Assembly: GCA_963693285.1 (NCBI GenBank) | Contig: OY848918.1 | Coordinates: 15,808,263 to 15,872,262 of the forward strand | Origin: Xestospongia muta | Taxonomy: Eukaryota > Porifera > Demospongiae > Haplosclerida > Petrosiidae | DNA: 64,000 nt | Reading direction: 5' to 3' | Shown here: positions 57,241 through 64,000 of the stretch, in pieces | Position numbering within the stretch: position 1 is the first letter of the stretch | How the letters are laid out: every line of letters starts with the position of its first letter | Program-made: the position numbers and the translations under genes | Notes under the pieces: generated by a model | Told to the model about the DNA's origin: nothing | The model's database searches: none | What the model saw: the letters and a program-made list of their open reading frames with translations, nothing else

Positions 57241-59028
57241 ATCTCTGGGAATGTTACATTAGGACACAGTAGACAGGTGAGTTACGTTATGACACAGTAG
57301 ATGGGAGTTTTACATTAGGACACAGTAGACAGGTGAGTTACATTATGACACAGTAGATGGGAGTTTTACATTAGGACACAGTAGACAGGTGAGTTACGTT
57401 ATGACACAGTAGATGAGAGTTTTTACATTAGGACACAGTAGACAGGTGAGTTACGTTATGACACAGTAGATGGGAGTTTTACATTAGGACACAGTAGACA
57501 GGTGAGTTACGTTATGACACAGTTGAGTAGATGTGTTTTACATTAGGACACAGTAGACATGTGAGTTACGTTATGACACAGTAGATGGGAGTTTTACATT
57601 AGGACACAGTAGACAGGTGAGTTACGTTATGACACAGTAGATGGGAGTTTTACATTAGGACACAGTAGACAGGTGAGTTACGTTATGACACAGTAGATGG
57701 GAGTTTTACATTAGGACACAGTAGACAGGTGAGTTACGTTATAACACAGTAGATGAGAGTTTTTACATTAGGACACAGTAGACAAGTGAGTTACGTTATG
57801 ACACAGTAGATGGGAGTTTTACATTAGGACACAGTAGACAAGTGAGTTACGTTATGACACAATAGACGGGAGTTTTACATTAGGACACAGTAGACAGGTG
57901 AGTTACGTTATGACACAGTAGATGGGAGTTTTACATTAGGACACAGTAGACAGGTGAGTTACGTTATGACACAGTAGATGAGAGTTTTTACATTAGGACA
58001 CAGTAGACAGGTGAGTTACGTTATGACACAGTAGATGGGAGTTTTACATTAGGACACAGTAGACAGGTGAGTTACGTTATGACACAGTAGATGGGAGTTT
58101 TACATTAGGACACAGTAGATGGGAGTTTTACATTAGGACACAGTAGACACGTGAGTTACGTTATGACACAGTAGATGGGAGTTTTACATTAGGACACAGT
58201 AGACAGGTGAGTTACGTTATGACACAGTAGATGGGAGTTTTACATTAGGACACAGTAGACAAGTGAGTTACGTTATGACACAGTAGATGGGAGTTTTACA
58301 TTAGGACACAGTAGACAGGTGAGTTACGTTATGACACAGTAGATGGGAGTTTTACATTAGGACACAGTAGACAGGTGAGTTACGTTATGACACAGTAATT
58401 GAGAGTTTTACATTAGGACACAGTAGACAGGTGAGTTTTGTTATGACACAGAAGATGGGAGTTTTACATTAGGACACAGTAGACAGGTGAGTTACGTTAT
58501 GACACAGTAGATGGGAGTTTTACATTAGAACACAGTAGACAAGTGAGTTACGTTATGACACAGTAGATGGGAGTTTTATATTAGGACACAGTAGACAGGT
58601 GAGTTATGTTATGACATAGTTGAGTAGATGGGTTTTACATTAGGACACAGTAGATGGGAGTTTTACATTAGGACACAGTAGACAGGTGAGTTACGTTATG
58701 ACACAGTAGATGGGAGTTTTACATTAGGACACAGTAGACAGGTGAGTTACGTTATGACACAGAAGATGGGAGTTTTACATTAGGACACAGTAGATGGGAG
58801 TTTTACATTAGGACACAGTAGACAAGTGATTTACCTTATGACACAGTAGATGAGAGTTTTACATTAGGACACAGTAGACAGGTGAGTTATGTTATGACAC
58901 AGTTGAGTAGATGGGTTTTACATTAGGACACAGTAGACAGGTGAGTTACGTTATGACACAGTAAATGGAAGTTTTACATTAGGACACAGTAGACACGTGA
59001 GTTATGTTATGACACAGTAGATGGCCAC
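57241..59028. repeat. 56-bp dimeric minisatellite, right copy, main block (about 32 units)
   Basis: Same two-half unit as 30205-32118. Several spots have half units out of alternation, for example two GGGAGTTTTACATTAGGACA halves in a row near 58100, 58650 and 58790. Confidence 0.96.
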
Positions 59029-59047
59029 GATCTATATAGTAAATGCA

Positions 59048-59932
59048 CCAGACCTATGCTATAGGCTTTTAATAGGAATCCTAAGTCATCAAATTATATG
59101 TGCACTTAAAGGCTCATTCCATATTCTAAGCATGTAAACTTCTCTCCTTTTCATAGGCAGAAACCTATGCTATAGGCTTTTAGTAGGAATGTTAAGTCAT
59201 CAAATTGTATGTGCACTTAAAGGCTCATTCCATATTTTAAGCATGTAGACTTCTCTCCTTTTCATGTGCAGTAACCTATGCTATAGGCTTTTAATAGGAA
59301 TGCTAAGTCATCAAATTATATCTGCACTTAAAGGCTCATTCCATATTCTAAGCATGTAGACTTCTCTACTTTCATAGGCAGAAACCTATGCTATAGGCTT
59401 TTAATAGGAATGCTAAGTCATCAAATTATATTTGCACTTAAAGGCTCATTCCATATTCTAAGCATGTAGACTTCTCTACTTTCATAGGCAGAAACCTATG
59501 CTATAGGCTTTTAATAGGAATGCTAAGTCATCAAATTATATTTGCACTTAAAGGCTCATTCCATATTCTAAGCATGTAGACTTCTCTACTTTCATAGGCA
59601 GAAACCTATGCTATAGGCTTTTAGTAGGAATGTTAAGTCATCAAATTATATGTGCACTTAAAGGCTCATTCCATATTCTAAGCATGTAGACTTCTCTCCT
59701 TTTCATAGGCAGAAACCTATGCTATAGGCTTTTAGTAGAAATGTTAAGTCATCAAATTATATGTGCACTTAAAGGCTCATTCCATATTCTAAGCATGTAA
59801 ACTTCTCTACTTTTATAGGCAGAAACCCATGCTATAGGCTTTTAGTAGGAATGTTAAGTCATCAAATTATATATGCACTTAAAGGCTCATTCCATATTCT
59901 AAGCATGTAAACTTCTCTCCTTTTCATAGGCA
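59048..59932. repeat. 110-bp tandem repeat, right copy (8 units)
   Basis: Eight units with starts near 59052, 59162, 59273, 59384, 59494, 59605, 59716 and 59826, against six in the left copy. Confidence 0.95.
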
Positions 59933-60840
59933 GTATAGCTTTGTTTCTGCTGGCATCTTTTTGGCACTAAACATCCTATCAGAACTTCAGAGCTCATAAT
60001 TAATAACAACTGCATCTACAACAACGAACTTACATCTACTTACAAATGTTACCAGAGAATGTTGTCAGGTATCGGATTACCATTTTTTGTTGTTGTAGAA
60101 ACAGAATACCAACGTCACTATAAACATAGTTTAAAAGATTTTGGCGAGACCGAGACTCCAGGGAGATAGATGATCCATGATATAGAGCAGCAACCACAGA
60201 AAAGAAAGAAAATACATTATTTGTCCCAACTCACCACCAAAAAAAACATCTTCAATAAAATATATAAATGCCTAAAACACAATAAATCTATTATATACTA
60301 ACATTTGTTAAGAGTTAAAACCTACTAGTGTTTTTTTACACATATATAGACATCACAGATCACCAGGAATATGTTAACCTACTGCATGTACAACATATCG
60401 AACTTACAAGGTAACAGTTATCAGAATGTGATCAGATCATCTTAGATGGTAACTATATAACTACACAATGAAATATAGTGTTGGTTAACATTGGTTAAAA
60501 TGTTATATACACAACTCACAACCAGTTTAGCATGACTAGAAATATAACATCACAAAGCACAGTAATAGGCAAATGATCATGTATTTTGAGGCAATTAAAG
60601 TAAAATCAGAAAAGGCTAAGTATTCATGCATAATAACAATATATAAGCCTAAATAATTCTAGGAAACAACAAGAAACCAGTTGACTTAATACAATACAGC
60701 AAGTCTGAATAAAACCAGGATGGTGGGGGTTTATGCTACCAACAATACACAAGGGAATACTACATAGAACACAGTTAAGTTACATAAGGACATAGTGAAC
60801 TGTACAGTTATATTAAAAGACAGGATCACATTCAAACACA
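59933..60840. other. Non-coding single-copy stretch, right copy
   Basis: Aligns with 32807-33719. No supported gene. Confidence 0.7.
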
Positions 60841-61600
60841 ATAAGAGAATTATATACTAAAGACACAAAGTTACATTACATTAGAACACATAGGACAGGA
60901 AAATTAAATTAGGATACAGTAGACAAGACAGTTCCATTAGGAAGAGACATTAGACAGAACAGTAACATTAGGTAGGACACAGTAAACAAGATGGCTACAT
61001 TAGAGCACAGTAGGCAAGACATTTAAATTAGGACACAGTAGACTGGACAGTCATATTATGACACAGTAGGCAAGACGCAGATGGTTGACAGTAGACAGGA
61101 CAGTTAAGTTAAAAGACAGTAGACATGGTAGTAAGAAAGAAAGACAATAGACAGGAGAGTTACATTAAAAGACATAGACAGGAGAAGTACATTAAAAGAC
61201 TGTAGACAGGACAGGTACATTAAAAGACAGTAGACAGGACAGGTGAAGGTACATTAAAAGACAGTAGACAAGACAGGTACATTAAAAGACAGTTGACAGG
61301 ACAGGTACATTAAAAGATAGTAGACAGGAAGGTACATTAAAAGACAGTAGACAGGACAAGTACATCAAAAGATAGTAGACAGGAAGTTACATTAAAAGAC
61401 AGTAGACAGGATATAAAATTAAAGACAGTGGACAGGACAGTTAATTAGGAGACTGTAGACAGGAAAATTACATTAGGATACACTGGGCAGGAGTTATATT
61501 AGATAACAGTAGACAGAACAGTTACACTATGACATAGCAAACATTACAGTTAAATTAAAACACAGTAGACAGGACAATTGCAATGGGACGCTGTAGACAT
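60841..61600. repeat. Degenerate 28-bp repeat array, right copy
   Basis: Counterpart of 33720-34620, with fewer ACATTAAAAGACAGTAGACA units. Confidence 0.85.
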
Positions 61601-62167
61601 AACAAAAATTAAGGAGACAGCAAGTTGTATAGGGAATAAGCATGAAGATATACTTTAAACACAGTTTACTATAATGAAAGGATAATAGGCTATAAATATA
61701 ATGAGAGATCTATTATGCTGTAATGCTTTACACACAACAAGTGCAAGAGAAGTGGAATTGTCTGAACATCACAAGCTAATACTGAACAACACAAGCTAAT
61801 ACTAATACAAAAGTAGACCCAAGCTTGTACTAAGTACACCCAAACAGGCTTGTACTAAATAAAGGGACTTGACTGATTTTATTCAGACTTGCTACATTGT
61901 ACTAACTATACTGGTTTCAAAAGTCTATAATATTACAGGGAAAAATGCCAGGCTTAGTTAGGATACCAATGCACTAAATAAAGGCTAAATGAAGAAACTA
62001 AAACTGACTAAAACTCACTGAATACAAAAGTTAAATGGGACAAACTAGCTATACTAACACACATGGAGTACTGTTACTCTGACCGTATTTGTTACTACTG
62101 TCTTCCACTTTTTTGTAGCCAGGAACAGCTTTGTCTCAGTATTTACTGCAGAGAACACTATCAGAAT
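61601..62167. other. Non-coding stretch, right copy
   Basis: Aligns with 34621-35156 and has a short extra repeat (TTGTACTAAGTACACCCAAA near 61826). No supported gene. Confidence 0.6.
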
Positions 62168-62490
62168 CACTCGACAACATGACTCCAGGTCTTTCTACTC
62201 GTCTCACGACTCCAGGTCTTTGTTCTTGTCTTGCTAACACCCCTGCAGAAGTAACGTCCTGACAGAGAGATGGGATGACTCGACAACACGACTCCAGGTC
62301 TTTCTTCTCGTCTTACGACTACAGGTCTTTGTTCTTGTCTTGCTAACACCCCTGCAGAAGTAACGTCCTGACCGAAAGATGGCATCACTCGACAACATGA
62401 CTCCAAGTCTTTCTTCTCGTCTCACGACTCCAGGTCTTTCTTCTTGTCTTGCTAACAGCCCTGCAGAAGTAATTTCCTGACTGAGAGATG
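62168..62490. repeat. 109-bp tandem repeat, right copy (3 units)
   Basis: Counterpart of 35157-35480 with the same 109-bp period. Confidence 0.93.
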
Positions 62491-62563
62491 GCTAAAATGA
62501 AGTAAGGGCGTCTAAGTTTATTATTATCTAGTAAAAAATTGGCGGTACTAGAGCTGCTAGTCG

Positions 62564-62581
62564 AACTGAGCATGCTCAGTT
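62564..62581. repeat. 18-bp perfect palindrome, right copy
   Basis: AACTGAGCATGCTCAGTT, unchanged from the left copy, again followed by GATCATCGTGATC. Confidence 0.8.
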
Positions 62582-63323
62582 GATCATCGTGATCGCGCCA
62601 TGATAGTAACAACAATATAACTTACTATATATTTTCTAGTACACAATGAACATTGTCTTTCTAAATGTAAGTTTATTAATCACACATATATGAAGCCCTG
62701 CCTTTGTATTGCAGCATGTCATCATCTTGCTACAATGGGTGGAGTTACTGTCTAGTATTTGGACCAATTGAGGAATTATTCCGGCAACCATATGGTTATT
62801 AAGTATCCTTCCCAATAAACGATATAAACATTAATTTATGCATAACATTAGTCGAAACAGTAAATATATAAAATCACATCAATACAACAAAACACTGATT
62901 ACTTTTAACATAAATAAAATCAAAAGTTATAAATCAGTATCATTAATGTAGACATTTCTAATGTCTATATTTTACAGTTATCTTCGTAGAATGTGCAGTA
63001 GTCAATGACCAAGATCACCACATATTAAGTCTATGAAGTTGAGTTTCTTTATCCTATATATATCATCTAAAAGTATAATGAGAGGATGTCCACTTAATAA
63101 TAATTATTGTTGAGCAGTAGTTCCAATAAAGTCACAGGATCAAGGACAAAAATGTCAGACATCACATACCTCCATTATAAGCTGATACTGGTACTATAGA
63201 TAATATACTGTGCTTTAATCTGTACAAGTAGTTTTGTCATGTTAATGGTGTTAATAACAAAATAATTCTCACTTACATTTTATGTAATAAATTAAGGGGA
63301 TATGACAAACATCTCTCTCTTAG

Positions 63324-63704
63324 AAGCCGTTTTATTATGGGCGTATCAACAGAAGCATTAGGCACACCTTGCTACACCACGTGGCTAGGAATGACTTGCT
63401 GCACCAAACATGAACCATGGCTGCATGATGTAGACCACTTAGCTGGCTCAGAGTTAACCATTTAGTAAGTATATAACTCAAAGAAGTATTGAGATAGCTA
63501 TGTAATTACTTACATAATGCTGTAGGCAATTTTTTGATATAAGGGTGGGTATATTACATGTATCATATCCAAGATAAAATTGGTCTAGGTTGAGCTATGT
63601 ACAGTATCATACCCAGACCTACAATGTTTCCTATTGTTTGTAGGGCTGGATATGAGACTGTGAAGTCTGACTTCTGGTCTGGTCATTATGACAAAATTCA
63701 GTAA
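63324..63704 (+). pseudogene. Two-exon relic of an unidentified protein, right copy
   Basis: Counterpart of 36306-36686: block 1 63324-63464 (GVSTEALGTPCYTTWLGMTC), block 2 63644-63704 (AGYETVKSDFWSGHYDKIQ). The same TAG arises at the exon junction. Confidence 0.4.
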
Positions 63705-64000
63705 TCTCCTTTATTTGAGGATTGATAATTAGAGAGAATCAGTATTGTGGTATTTTAGCATAAATTTATACTTTAGTTGTTATATTATTATCACCTTTAT
63801 CATTGTAAATGTAATTGGTGTTATTTCCTTGGTGTTACTTAACTGTTTTTTTGGTTTCATTTTTTTGTATAAGTAGTTCATTTGTTTGGGTTAAAGTAGG
63901 AGAGAATTAGTTTTGTTCAGAGTTCTATTATTACACTTGCAACCGCAAGCAAAAGATATCAACGATATCACAAGAATGAAAGTGTATATCAATTACTTTA

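Overview
The window looks like nuclear DNA of an early-branching animal, most likely a demosponge of the Amphimedon type. The base composition is AT-rich, genes are split by GT-AG introns that are often only 43-65 nt, and the protein families fit: kelch/CRL2 receptors, degenerate SRCR modules, and a cysteine-rich extracellular module (Cys-Pro-Phe-Asp-Tyr-Cys ... Gln-Cys ... Arg-Ser-Gly-Ile-Leu) that I associate with large sponge gene families. The species is inference. The sequence itself shows intron-rich, repeat-rich eukaryotic DNA.

Layout. Positions 1-17.6 kb are gene-bearing. Two tandem + strand paralogues of KLHDC3, a kelch substrate receptor of Cullin-2 E3 ligases, sit at 1596-8208 (10 exons) and 11101-17554 (11 exons). 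By my exon joining each has a 1311-nt CDS. A broken copy of the 3' half of the second gene lies between them (9473-10507). Small inverted-repeat elements lie in and after the genes, and one KLHDC3 intron is almost entirely a (CT)n run.

From 17.6 kb to the end the DNA is dominated by repeats and gene relics. An 87-bp satellite, each unit of which can fold into hairpins and reads as a 29-residue periodic peptide on the - strand, forms arrays at 19776-21190, 21865-22927, 41827-44895 and 47968-49200. A segment of 14 kb or more is present twice in direct orientation (about 22976-36985 and 49203-64000, running off the end). Each copy carries a decayed multi-exon gene with a UBZ4-like zinc finger and a HECT domain (UIM kept only in the right copy), an extracellular-domain fragment, a conserved - strand exon, and a series of minisatellites (30-bp, 56-bp dimeric, 110-bp, degenerate 28-bp and 109-bp).

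Between the two copies lie - strand SRCR pseudogene modules, a - strand transposon-type gene (38211-39565), a MITE-like end and unassigned exon-like fragments. The only genes I consider intact are the two KLHDC3 paralogues. The transposon-type gene is open except for an apparent 5' frameshift. The rest is relic or repeat. Most exon joins were made by eye from splice signals and reading frame.
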